DNA of 64,000 nt from Actinomycetes bacterium (GTDB taxonomy: Bacteria > Actinomycetota > Acidimicrobiia > Acidimicrobiales > Ilumatobacteraceae): assembly GCA_023417265.1 (NCBI GenBank), contig JAEZFY010000344.1:1-64000 (forward strand), read 5' to 3'. Made by a program: the position numbers and the translations under genes. The notes under the pieces are model-generated. The model had not been told where the DNA came from, did no database searches, and worked only from the letters and a program-made list of their open reading frames with translations. Positions 33,307 through 41,045 of the stretch are shown one piece after another. The number at the start of each line of letters is the position of its first letter. The stretch's first letter is position 1.

Positions 33307-34506
33307 GTGGGCGAATACACCGACTACGAGCACTTCACCGATTATCCGATCTTCGACGCGGACCAGCACCTGGCTGAGCCCGACGACTGCTACACGCAGC
33401 ACATCGAGTCGAAGTATCGCGACCGCACCATTCAATTGCTCGAGCGCGACGGGAAGCGATGGCTGGCGGTCGACGGGAGGCTCCACGCGAAGGAGGTACA
33501 GGGCAACCGGATGGCGCGCCCAGGCTCGCTGCGGGAGTTCTTGAAGGCGATGAAGCAAGGCGTGTCCGACAGCGATGCCTACCAATGGATGGCACCCGAC
33601 CCTGCGTTCTTCGACGCCCGGCAACGTCTGGCGATGATGGATCGCCAGCACGTTGAGGCGTGCATCTTGTACTCCAACGGGAACGGTCTCTTGGCCGAGA
33701 ACTGGATCGACGACGAGGACCTCTACTACGCGTCGTCCTGGTCGTACCTCCGGTGGGTCGCCGCCGAGTGGGGCTTCTCGACCGCCAACCGCATGTTCGT
33801 GGCCCCCGTGTTCTCGTTCCGCAACCCGCGGCGAACGCTCGAACAACTCGACTGGTTCTACGAGCACGGCGGCAAGATCGTATGCCTCGTCACCGGGCCG
33901 GCATATGGCCGCTCGCCCGCCGACCCCCACTACGACGCGATCTGGGATCGCATCAACGGCGCCAACGGGTTGGTGGCGTACCACATCAACGAGTCGATTC
34001 CCGGATACAAGCGCTCGCGATCGGCGGCTTGGGGCGAACCGCTCGATCCCGGGTTCTATGACCAGTCCGCGTGGCAGTGGTTCTGGGCCTACGGAGACGT
34101 GCCAGCACAGGAGACGTTCGCGTCGTTGGTGTATGGCAACCTGTTCGGGCGGTTCCCCAACCTGAAGGTGTTGTCGGCCGAACACGGCGCAGAGTGGATT
34201 CCGTTGTTCCTGCGCAAGCTCGACAAGATGCGCGGCATGGGCCGCGGCGGCCCGTGGATCGGCGGCCAGCTCACTGAACGACCGAGCCACACCTTCAGAC
34301 GTCACTTCAAGGTTGTCCCGTACTGGGAGGACGACCTCACCGAGGTCGTCAGCCGCGTCGGCCACGAGGTGCTCCTCGGCGGATCGGACTTTCCCCATCC
34401 CGAAGGCTTGGCCGCGCCGACGCGGCTCGTCGAGCACCTCCACATGCTCGACGACTCCCACCAGCGAGCGGTGATGCGCGACCACGGAATGGCGCTCTTC
34501 AGCTGA
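33307..34506 (+). CDS. Amidohydrolase-family (COG2159-like) TIM-barrel protein
   Basis: 399 residues, GTG at 33307 after CAGGAG. Metal motif DADQHLAEP at the start, AYHINES for the central His, EHGAEW and GGSDFPHPEG for the last ligands. Very close to the protein at 58487 (shared MARPGS/VVRPGS, YYA(S/T)SW(S/A)YLR, GPAYGRSP, SAWQW and QLTERPS). Candidate decarboxylase or hydrolase. The gene sits 41 bases after P450-2, so it is likely cotranscribed. Confidence 0.87.
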   Translation: MGEYTDYEHFTDYPIFDADQHLAEPDDCYTQHIESKYRDRTIQLLERDGKRWLAVDGRLHAKEVQGNRMARPGSLREFLKAMKQGVSDSDAYQWMAPDPAFFDARQRLAMMDRQHVEACILYSNGNGLLAENWIDDEDLYYASSWSYLRWVAAEWGFSTANRMFVAPVFSFRNPRRTLEQLDWFYEHGGKIVCLVTGPAYGRSPADPHYDAIWDRINGANGLVAYHINESIPGYKRSRSAAWGEPLDPGFYDQSAWQWFWAYGDVPAQETFASLVYGNLFGRFPNLKVLSAEHGAEWIPLFLRKLDKMRGMGRGGPWIGGQLTERPSHTFRRHFKVVPYWEDDLTEVVSRVGHEVLLGGSDFPHPEGLAAPTRLVEHLHMLDDSHQRAVMRDHGMALFS

Positions 34507-34554
34507 ACGAGTGCGTCCGCCGAGAGTGCGCTCACCGACCCGACCAGGAGAACG

Positions 34555-35766
34555 ATGCGATTCCTCAGCTTCCATTACATGACCTACCAAGGCCTCGATG
34601 CCCCACAGACCGTCGAGGAGTACGGCGTCGGCTGGTGCCTGGTGCCCAATGCGCTCTGCGATCGTGCCGAGATGGCCTCGAACTACGCCGACTACGTCGG
34701 CCAGGCGTCGTACGCCGATGAGCTTGGCTTCGACGGTGTGGTCGTCAACGAGCACCATCAGACGCCGTTCGGCACGATGCCGGCCCCGAACATCATGGCC
34801 GCAGCGATCTCGCAGCGGACCACGCGTGCCCGGATCTTCGTGCTGGGCAACGCGCTGCCGCTGCGCGCGACGCCGTTGTCGAGCATCGAGGAGTACTCGA
34901 TGATCGACTTGTTGAGCGGGGGACGGCTCGAAGCCGGGTTCGTCGTGGGCGGAGGGCCGGAGTACTACAACTTCGCCCAGCGGCCGACGCAGGCACGCGA
35001 CCAGTTCGCCGAGGCGCTCGCGCTCGCCCGCAAGGCGTGGTCGGAGCCGGGCCCGTTCCGGTGGGACGGCGAGTACTACCAACTCGACATCGTGAACCCG
35101 TGGCCGCTGTCGCTCCAGGCGCCTCATCCGCCGGTTTGGGTGTGCGGCGTCGGCAGCCCTTCGACGCTCGAGATGTGCGCCCGCGAGAACCTCGGCTATA
35201 TGGGTGTCAACATCAACACCGGCCACGCCGACTTCGTCGGGCAGTGCAACTACTTCCGCGACGCCGCCGACAAGTACGGCCGCGAGTTCGACCCCGCCAA
35301 GATGGGGTGGCTGACGCACATCTACGTGGGTGAGAACGACGAGCAAGCGATGGCCGACTTCACCACTCACATCACCTACTTCGGCTACCTCACCCGCGGC
35401 TTCGGCGGCCCGGTGAAGACGTTCTTCCCGCCGGGTCACCTCCCAGCGGACAAGACGGTCGACTGGGAGAACAACACTCGAGCCGCGTTCCACGGCGCCG
35501 CGATGTCCGAACACGAGCCACCGCTCGTCGGGTCCGCCGAGACCGTTGCCGAGCGCCTCCTCGACAAACTCAAGGACTACCGCATCGGCAACGCCGCGAT
35601 TGCCTTTCAGTTCGGCACGATGCCCGACTCGATGGCGCGCGAGAGCATGGCGAGGTTCGCCGCCGACGTGATGCCGATCGTCCGGTGCGAGATGGACACG
35701 TATCTCGACGAGCTGTATCCGAACCGCACCCAGTCCGCCTACGCCGGCGGTGGAGAGTCCCGATGA
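34555..35766 (+). CDS. LLM-class flavin-dependent monooxygenase
   Basis: 403 residues, ATG after CCAGGAGAACG. Luciferase-like barrel with FHYMTYQGLD, FDGVVVNEHHQTPFGTMP, VLGNALPLRATPL, LSGGRLEAGFVVGGGPEYYN and KAWSEPGPFRWDGEYY. Nearly the same length and motifs as the paralog at 51354. It overlaps the next start by 4 bp (ATGA), as the paralog does with its own partner, so the pair LLM plus serine-less alpha/beta protein is a conserved cassette. It probably oxygenates a substrate with reduced FMN, possibly with the partner protein. Confidence 0.9.
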   Translation: MRFLSFHYMTYQGLDAPQTVEEYGVGWCLVPNALCDRAEMASNYADYVGQASYADELGFDGVVVNEHHQTPFGTMPAPNIMAAAISQRTTRARIFVLGNALPLRATPLSSIEEYSMIDLLSGGRLEAGFVVGGGPEYYNFAQRPTQARDQFAEALALARKAWSEPGPFRWDGEYYQLDIVNPWPLSLQAPHPPVWVCGVGSPSTLEMCARENLGYMGVNINTGHADFVGQCNYFRDAADKYGREFDPAKMGWLTHIYVGENDEQAMADFTTHITYFGYLTRGFGGPVKTFFPPGHLPADKTVDWENNTRAAFHGAAMSEHEPPLVGSAETVAERLLDKLKDYRIGNAAIAFQFGTMPDSMARESMARFAADVMPIVRCEMDTYLDELYPNRTQSAYAGGGESR

Positions 35767-36593
35767 ACGCCCGGATCGGCACGATCGACACGCCCCTGAT
35801 GACCGTGACGGCAGCGACGCTGGGGTCGGGCCCCGCCCTGGTGTACCTGCATGACGTGCTGTTCGACATGCCGCGCCCCGACGGCGCTGATGTGCCCGAC
35901 CACCTCCAGGCGTTGGGCGTCGCCCATTCGATCATCGCTCCGTGGCTTCCCGGGTTCCGCGACCTGGCGCAGCTGAAGGCGGTCGCCGAGCTCGACGATT
36001 ATCTCTTCGTCCTCACCGACTTCCTCGCCGCGGCGAGTCCCGCCCGCCCGCACCTGGTGGGTGCCGGCCTCGGTGGTTGGCTCGCTGCCGAGCTGGCGGT
36101 GCGACGACCTGACAAGATCGCCACGCTGACTCTCGTCAACGCGTTCGGACTCAAGGTCGACGGGCATCCCACGGCGAGGTTCTTCGACGCTGCCGCCCCG
36201 AACCCGCTGGGAGGCAGGCGCGAGATCCGCGAGCTCTTGTTCACCGAGCCCGATGGCGAGCTGGCGACCAAGGTGCTGCCCGACTTCCCCGACTCCGGGC
36301 CTGGCATGGAGTTCTTCACCAACGTCCACGCGGCAGCACAGATCGGTTGGTCGCCCCCAGCCTTCTACGACCCCAAGCTCACCCGCCACCTCCACCGCAT
36401 CGACGTGCCCACCCAAATCGTGTGGGGCGCCGCCAACAAGTTGGTCGATCTCGCCCATGCCGAGGCGTTCGTCGCCGGAATCGAGGGCGCGACGTTGCAC
36501 GTGATCGACGGTGCCGGGCACCTGCTCCATGTCGAGCGGCCGGGCGAACTGGCGGCGACGATTATCGCGCACACGTCGCAGCACGCCAGCTGA
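35763..36593 (+). CDS. Alpha/beta-hydrolase-fold protein lacking the catalytic serine
   Basis: 276 residues, ATG at 35763 overlapping the LLM stop. Alpha/beta hydrolase fold throughout (YLHDVLFD, HLVGAGLGGWLAAELA, IVWGAANKLV, GAGHLLHVERPGE), but the nucleophile elbow is Gly100-Ala-Gly102-Leu-Gly104 where Ser, Asp or Cys is expected, and the usual acid in WGxxDxxV is Asn. The His is kept. The same three states occur in the paralog at 52562, so this is conserved rather than decay. It cannot use the standard hydrolase mechanism; a binding or structural role with the LLM, or an unconventional reaction, is likely. Confidence 0.82.
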   Translation: MNARIGTIDTPLMTVTAATLGSGPALVYLHDVLFDMPRPDGADVPDHLQALGVAHSIIAPWLPGFRDLAQLKAVAELDDYLFVLTDFLAAASPARPHLVGAGLGGWLAAELAVRRPDKIATLTLVNAFGLKVDGHPTARFFDAAAPNPLGGRREIRELLFTEPDGELATKVLPDFPDSGPGMEFFTNVHAAAQIGWSPPAFYDPKLTRHLHRIDVPTQIVWGAANKLVDLAHAEAFVAGIEGATLHVIDGAGHLLHVERPGELAATIIAHTSQHAS

Positions 36594-36601
36594 GCGACGT
36601 C

Positions 36602-37453
36602 TCAAGCGCCTGGCGACGAGGGAGACCCGCTCGCGATCCATTCGGCGAGGTGCGCGAACTCGCCCATCATCCGGTCGTGGCGTTCCTGGATCGTGAGCTG
36701 GTTCTTGGGGTCCGTGAACACGTAGAGCTGATCGCGCTCGATCCCCCTCACGACCAGCTCGCCCACCTGGTCGGGCTCGAGCGCCGGCGACAGGTCGAGC
36801 TCGGAGCTCTTCACGTGAGGTGGCGGGGGAGTCGGCGCGGTGAGCTCGGCGGGGCGGTTGCGGGCCGCATCCATGATCCGGGAGACGACACCGGCCGGGC
36901 ACAGCGCCGTGATGCTGATCGGCGTGTCCCGCAGCTCGTTGCGCAACGTGTCGGTCAGGCCGATCACGCCGTACTTGGATGTCGAGTACATCGCGCTGTA
37001 CGAGCTCGGGAACAGCCCGTTCATCGAGGCGGTGTTGACGATGTGCCCCTCGTGCCCTGCGGCGAGCATGCCCGGGAGGAACGCCTGGATGCCGTGCACC
37101 ACTCCCCACAGGTTGACGCCGAGCACCCACTGCCAATCCTCGTAGGTGGCGTCGATCCCGCGGCGTGCCACCGACACGCCGGCATTGTTGACCAGTATGT
37201 GAATATCACCGAAGCGTGTCCGGCTGACCTCGGCCAGTTCGCTGACGGATTCGAAGTCGGCCACGTCCGTCGCGACCGCGATCGCCGTGACCGCGAACTG
37301 CTCAAGGTCAGATGCGGTCTCCTGGGCAGCGTCCGACTCGACGTCGGACACCACGACATTCATGCCGCGCCGCGCGAGCGATCTGGCAATGCCGCGCCCG
37401 ATGCCGCTTCCGCCGCCGGTGACCACGGCCGTGCGGCCCGCGAAGTCCTTCAT
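36602..37453 (-). CDS. SDR-family oxidoreductase with C-terminal extension
   Basis: 283 residues. Motifs TGGGSGIGRG, LVNNAG, YSTSK. The C-terminal 70 residues after CPAGVVSR carry a proline-rich linker (PTPPPPH) and a helical tail (ERHDRMMGEFAHLAEW), a known variant of SDRs in aromatic/terpenoid catabolic clusters. Probably the last gene of the run LLM (39562) - MDR (38503) - SDR. Oxidises or reduces an alcohol/ketone. Confidence 0.87.
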   Translation of the reverse strand: MKDFAGRTAVVTGGGSGIGRGIARSLARRGMNVVVSDVESDAAQETASDLEQFAVTAIAVATDVADFESVSELAEVSRTRFGDIHILVNNAGVSVARRGIDATYEDWQWVLGVNLWGVVHGIQAFLPGMLAAGHEGHIVNTASMNGLFPSSYSAMYSTSKYGVIGLTDTLRNELRDTPISITALCPAGVVSRIMDAARNRPAELTAPTPPPPHVKSSELDLSPALEPDQVGELVVRGIERDQLYVFTDPKNQLTIQERHDRMMGEFAHLAEWIASGSPSSPGA

Positions 37454-37513
37454 GTCGTTCCCTTCTGCCCGACGCGTCGGGCTGCTCGATGTCGTCGGCG
37501 CACGCCGGCTACG

Positions 37514-38503
37514 TCAGACCCGCACCACCACCTTGCCGACGTGGGTCTGCGCCTTAAGGTGGCGATACGCGGCGACTGCGTCGGCGAACTCGAACGTCGC
37601 ATCGATGACCGGTTCGAGCCCGTGCAGGTCGACGAACTCGACCAGGTCGGTGAACATTCGCCGGTTGCCCACCCACACTCCACGGAGCGTCTGGCTGCGC
37701 CCCACCAGCAGCCGCGGGTTCAATGTCGCCTCTCCGGACACTATCCCGATCACGGTGACCTCGCCGCCTAGACGGGTGGCCGCCAACGAGCGCGCCAACG
37801 TATCGGCGCCTCCCACCTCGAGCACACGGTCGACACCGCGGCCGCCGGTGACCTCGAGCACGCGCCGGTCCCAGTCAGGAGTTGCCGCGTAGTTCACCAT
37901 GACGTCGGCGCCCAGCTGCGCCATCCGCTCCAACTTCACGTCGCTGCTCGACGTGATGATCGTTCGCAGCCCGAGCAGCCGCGCCAACTGCAGACCGAAC
38001 ACGGACACGCCGCCCGTCCCGAGCAGCAGGACGTGATCTCCGGGGGTCAGCAGCGCACCTTCCACCAGGGCGTTCCAAGCCGTCACCGCTGCGCACGGCA
38101 ACGTGGCCGCCTGCTCGTACGTCCACCCGGAGGGCATGCGGACGACCGCCGATGCGGGCAGCACAACGCGCTCGGCCAGTACCCCGTCGATCGCCCCGCC
38201 GAGCGCCGAGTCGTAGGCGGCCTGAGTGATCGGGCCGTCGATCCACTGAGCGCTGAAGCAGGTGGCGACGCGATCGCCGACGACCGGGTCGATCACCCCC
38301 TCGCCGACCGCGATCACCTCTCCAGCGGCGTCGGACAGCGGGATGCGCCCGGAGACGCCACGCTCGGCGATCGACGCGTCACGGAAGTTGAGCGACGTAG
38401 CTCGAACCGCCACGAGCACGTCACCCGGGCCGGGGCGCGGCTCGGGAATCGAGCGCGCCTCGATGCCGTCGATGCCGCCCCCGGTGAGAACGTACGCCTT
38501 CAC
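37514..38503 (-). CDS. Medium-chain dehydrogenase/reductase, quinone-oxidoreductase-like
   Basis: 329 residues, GTG at 38503. GroES-like N-terminal half and Rossmann half with LLLGTGGVSVFGLQLAR and LEVGGADTL. It lacks the zinc-ligand Cys pattern of the ADH at the left edge, so it belongs with zinc-independent quinone/enone reductases, although classic ADH-like RVATCF is present. Paralog at 47730 (shared SLNxRD, PLSDxAG, GPIT, SALGGxIDG and GVxVGxRRMF). Possibly reduces a C=C or carbonyl group using NADPH. A CAGTTGGAC box faces it 49 bases upstream. Confidence 0.86.
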   Translation of the reverse strand: MKAYVLTGGGIDGIEARSIPEPRPGPGDVLVAVRATSLNFRDASIAERGVSGRIPLSDAAGEVIAVGEGVIDPVVGDRVATCFSAQWIDGPITQAAYDSALGGAIDGVLAERVVLPASAVVRMPSGWTYEQAATLPCAAVTAWNALVEGALLTPGDHVLLLGTGGVSVFGLQLARLLGLRTIITSSSDVKLERMAQLGADVMVNYAATPDWDRRVLEVTGGRGVDRVLEVGGADTLARSLAATRLGGEVTVIGIVSGEATLNPRLLVGRSQTLRGVWVGNRRMFTDLVEFVDLHGLEPVIDATFEFADAVAAYRHLKAQTHVGKVVVRV

Positions 38504-38552
38504 GTCATCGCGCTCCCGTGACCGCCGCTCGCGACCGACATGCGCACATCTC

Positions 38553-38561
38553 GTCCAACTG
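38553..38561 (-). promoter_or_regulatory. CAGTTGGAC box upstream of the MDR gene
   Basis: On the minus strand CAGTTGGAC lies 49 bases before the GTG of the MDR gene, in the 90-base gap after the LLM gene. No convincing hexamer follows at 17, 19 or 30 bases. It suggests an internal promoter, so the LLM and MDR genes may not be strictly one operon. Confidence 0.5.
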
Positions 38562-38593
38562 CGACGACGGGCGGATGGGATGGGACACGTCCG

Positions 38594-39562
38594 TCACGCG
38601 TCGGCGAGCAACGGGACGAGCTGCGTGCAGATCGCCTCGATGTTGGCGTCGATCGTGTCGTCATCGAGCCCAGGGTGTTCGGTCCAGCAGTGGATGTCGG
38701 TGACCGGGAGACCCTCGAACCGGGTGCGCAGCACCTCGGCGACCGTGGCGGCGTCGCCCATCACGGTCGAATCTCGGGTCGTCCGGGCATCGAAGTAGTC
38801 GTTGCGGGTGTGCTCGAGGCGCGTCCCTTCGAACATGTAGCGGTTGTACGACTGCCAGCGCTGCGCGACGAACGGCTCGATCTGCGCCCACGTGCGGTCG
38901 GGATCGTCGGTGATCCAGATGTCGACGAGCCCACCCATGCGGGCGATCGCCGGGTCGTGTCCACCCTCCTCGAGGCCCGCCCGGTACGGCTCGAGCAAGT
39001 CGCGCTCGATCGACAGCAGGCCGAGCCCGAGGCGACCGGCGAGCCGGGCGCCCTGTGGTCCACGGAACCCTCCCCAGATGGGGACCGGTCGCTGCACCGG
39101 GCGCGGCGTGATCGTCCTGGGCGCACCCGGCTGCTCGCCCCACAGCTCGCGCATCTCGACGATGCGCCGACGGAATTCTCCGTAACGCTGCTTGAAGTTC
39201 CCGCCGAACGCGTCGTATTCCGGCTTCCGGTAGCCGACGCCGAACCCGGGATCGACGCGCCCCCCGCTCAAGATGTCGACGAGCGCCACCTGCTCGGCCA
39301 CCTCGATTGCCAGGTGCAGCGGCAACAGGGCGACCGCCGTGCCGATGCGGATCGTGGACGTGCGCGCAGCGATGGCTGCGGCCAGCGTCCAGCATTGCGG
39401 GAGATAGCCGTCGTCGAAGAAGTGATGTTCGGTCAACCACACCGAGGGGCATCCGAGTTGCTCCGCTCGGGCGACACGGTCAAGCCACACCTGGTAGTGC
39501 TCGACGTCTCCCCGGTGTTCTGGGTTCGAGTTGCGCATGTCGACCGTGATGCCAAGCCTCAT
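38594..39562 (-). CDS. LLM-class oxidoreductase
   Basis: 322 residues, ATG at 39562. Luciferase-like fold: VWLTEHHFFDDGYLPQ, TIRIGTAVALLPLHLAIEVAEQ, LSGGRVDPGFGVGYRKPE, PIWGGFRGPQGARLAG. Central His-His of the LTEHHF motif is typical of FMNH2-dependent members. It probably oxygenates a small ring or chain substrate. Expressed from the box at 39602-39635, divergent from another LLM at 39880. Confidence 0.87.
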   Translation of the reverse strand: MRLGITVDMRNSNPEHRGDVEHYQVWLDRVARAEQLGCPSVWLTEHHFFDDGYLPQCWTLAAAIAARTSTIRIGTAVALLPLHLAIEVAEQVALVDILSGGRVDPGFGVGYRKPEYDAFGGNFKQRYGEFRRRIVEMRELWGEQPGAPRTITPRPVQRPVPIWGGFRGPQGARLAGRLGLGLLSIERDLLEPYRAGLEEGGHDPAIARMGGLVDIWITDDPDRTWAQIEPFVAQRWQSYNRYMFEGTRLEHTRNDYFDARTTRDSTVMGDAATVAEVLRTRFEGLPVTDIHCWTEHPGLDDDTIDANIEAICTQLVPLLADA

Positions 39563-39601
39563 TGCACGTTTCCTCCGAGCGTTCGTGGGCGAGTTGCGGC
39601 G

Positions 39602-39635
39602 ACCGTACCGTCGGCCCCGGTCGGCGCAGTTGGAC
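39602..39635 (-). promoter_or_regulatory. GTCCAACTG box with N19 to TACGGT, LLM promoter
   Basis: On the minus strand GTCCAACTG (39635-39627) is followed after 19 bases by TACGGT (39607-39602), 39 bases before the LLM start. It is the clearest example of the N19 class. Confidence 0.65.
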
Positions 39636-39664
39636 TCGGTGCGGCGCGCCCAAGGTGCGTGACT

Positions 39665-39709
39665 CAGTTAGACGCGCCCGACGAGCGACATCGGACACCC
39701 AGTTACGGT
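39665..39709 (+). promoter_or_regulatory. CAGTTAGAC box with N30 to TACGGT, transporter-operon promoter
   Basis: CAGTTAGAC (39665-39673) is followed after exactly 30 bases by TACGGT (39704-39709), identical in spacing and hexamer to 4265-4309. It would drive LLM - fused transporter - enoyl-CoA hydratase - CaiB - MDR. A 170-base leader remains before the LLM start; I saw no gene in it. Confidence 0.6.
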
Positions 39710-39879
39710 GGGCTCGTCGCACCAGCGGTCGACGTCGGTGCCTCCGCGACGGATGTACTGCCGCCGGTCCGGAAGGGTCGGAGGGGGATCGGCCTGATCG
39801 CCGACGATCTGGACAACACGAGAAGGCCGCTCGGTCGCCCCACGCGAACGCGCCGGACGGCATCAGCAAGGAGCGGTAG

Positions 39880-41013
39880 ATGCACTGCGGCGTCATGGTC
39901 ACGGGCTACAACCAGGCGGATTGGGCCCGTCTCATGGCCGACGATTACACCCGCGGTCCGGACGTGCCCGACTTCGAGCACATGGAGAACACGCTCCGGT
40001 TGGGTGACCTCGTCGAGCCGCTCGGCTTTGACTCGATCTGGGCAACCGAGCACTACGGCTCGGCCTACTCGATGCATCCGAATCCGCTCCAGTACCTCGC
40101 CTACTGGGCCGGCCGAACCGAACGTGTCGATGTGGGAACCGCGGTGATCGTCGCACCGTGGTGGAACCCGGTGCGCTTGGCGAGCGAGATCTCGATGCTC
40201 GATGTGCTGTTGCGTGGACGCAAGATCCACCTTGGCATCGGTCGTGGTGTCGCCCAGCACGAGTACGCCTCGCTCGGTATCCCGATCGAGGAATCGCACG
40301 ACTACTACTACGAGGTCGTCAACGCGCTCCGTGCCGCCGACGGAGCGCAACGGTTCAGCTTCGACGGTGAGATCTTCAAGGTCCCGCCGACGACGATTCG
40401 GCCGCAAGGTCGCAACTTCGGCTCGCTGACCGTCGACATCAAGGCGGCGTTTCAAACCGAAGCCTCGGCCACCTTGGCGGCACAGAACGGCCTCGGTCAG
40501 ATGTTCGTGTCGGGTGACGAGTTCGACGTCATGGTGGCCAAGGTACGGCGCTTCAACCAGATCCGTGCCGGCCTCGGCCTGCCGCCGGATCAGCCGACCA
40601 CGCTCCAGTGGATGTACTGCGCCGAGAACGCGGACGAGGCTGACGAGGGCTGGCCGTACTTCTACCAGCAGCTCCTCGGCGCGCAATACCACTACTTCGA
40701 GTGGCAGAACCCGAAATTCTCGAACGTCAAGGGGTACGAGTCGTACGAGACCGAGCGCGTCGCCGACTTCGGCCGCGCCCACCTCAAGTTCGAGGAACGC
40801 AAACGCACGCAACCGATCGGCACACCCGGACAGATCATCGACCGGATCCGGAAGCTCCAGGATGCGCTCAGCCTCGAGAAAATCATCCTGCACTTCTTCT
40901 ACGGCGGCATGCCGCCCGAGCTCGCCGAGCGGAGCCTGCGGCTCTTCGCTCGGGAAGTCCTTCCGGCTGTCCACGAGATGGCCACGCCCATCAACGCCGC
41001 GTCACTCGGCTGA
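39880..41013 (+). CDS. LLM-class flavin-dependent oxidoreductase
   Basis: 377 residues, ATG at 39880 after AAGGAG. Luciferase-like barrel: FDSIWATEHYGSAYSMHPN, DVGTAVIVAPWWNPVRLASE, LLRGRKIHLGIGRGVAQHEY. The divergent C-terminal half (HYFEWQNPKFSNVKGYESYE, MPPELAERSLRLFAREVLP) is shared with FMNH2-dependent monooxygenases of catabolic clusters. It heads a five-gene run with the fused ABC transporter 32 bases downstream, linking uptake and first oxidation. Confidence 0.88.
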   Translation: MHCGVMVTGYNQADWARLMADDYTRGPDVPDFEHMENTLRLGDLVEPLGFDSIWATEHYGSAYSMHPNPLQYLAYWAGRTERVDVGTAVIVAPWWNPVRLASEISMLDVLLRGRKIHLGIGRGVAQHEYASLGIPIEESHDYYYEVVNALRAADGAQRFSFDGEIFKVPPTTIRPQGRNFGSLTVDIKAAFQTEASATLAAQNGLGQMFVSGDEFDVMVAKVRRFNQIRAGLGLPPDQPTTLQWMYCAENADEADEGWPYFYQQLLGAQYHYFEWQNPKFSNVKGYESYETERVADFGRAHLKFEERKRTQPIGTPGQIIDRIRKLQDALSLEKIILHFFYGGMPPELAERSLRLFAREVLPAVHEMATPINAASLG

Positions 41014-41045
41014 TTGCATTCGACAGAGCTTGGGGGAGCTGATCC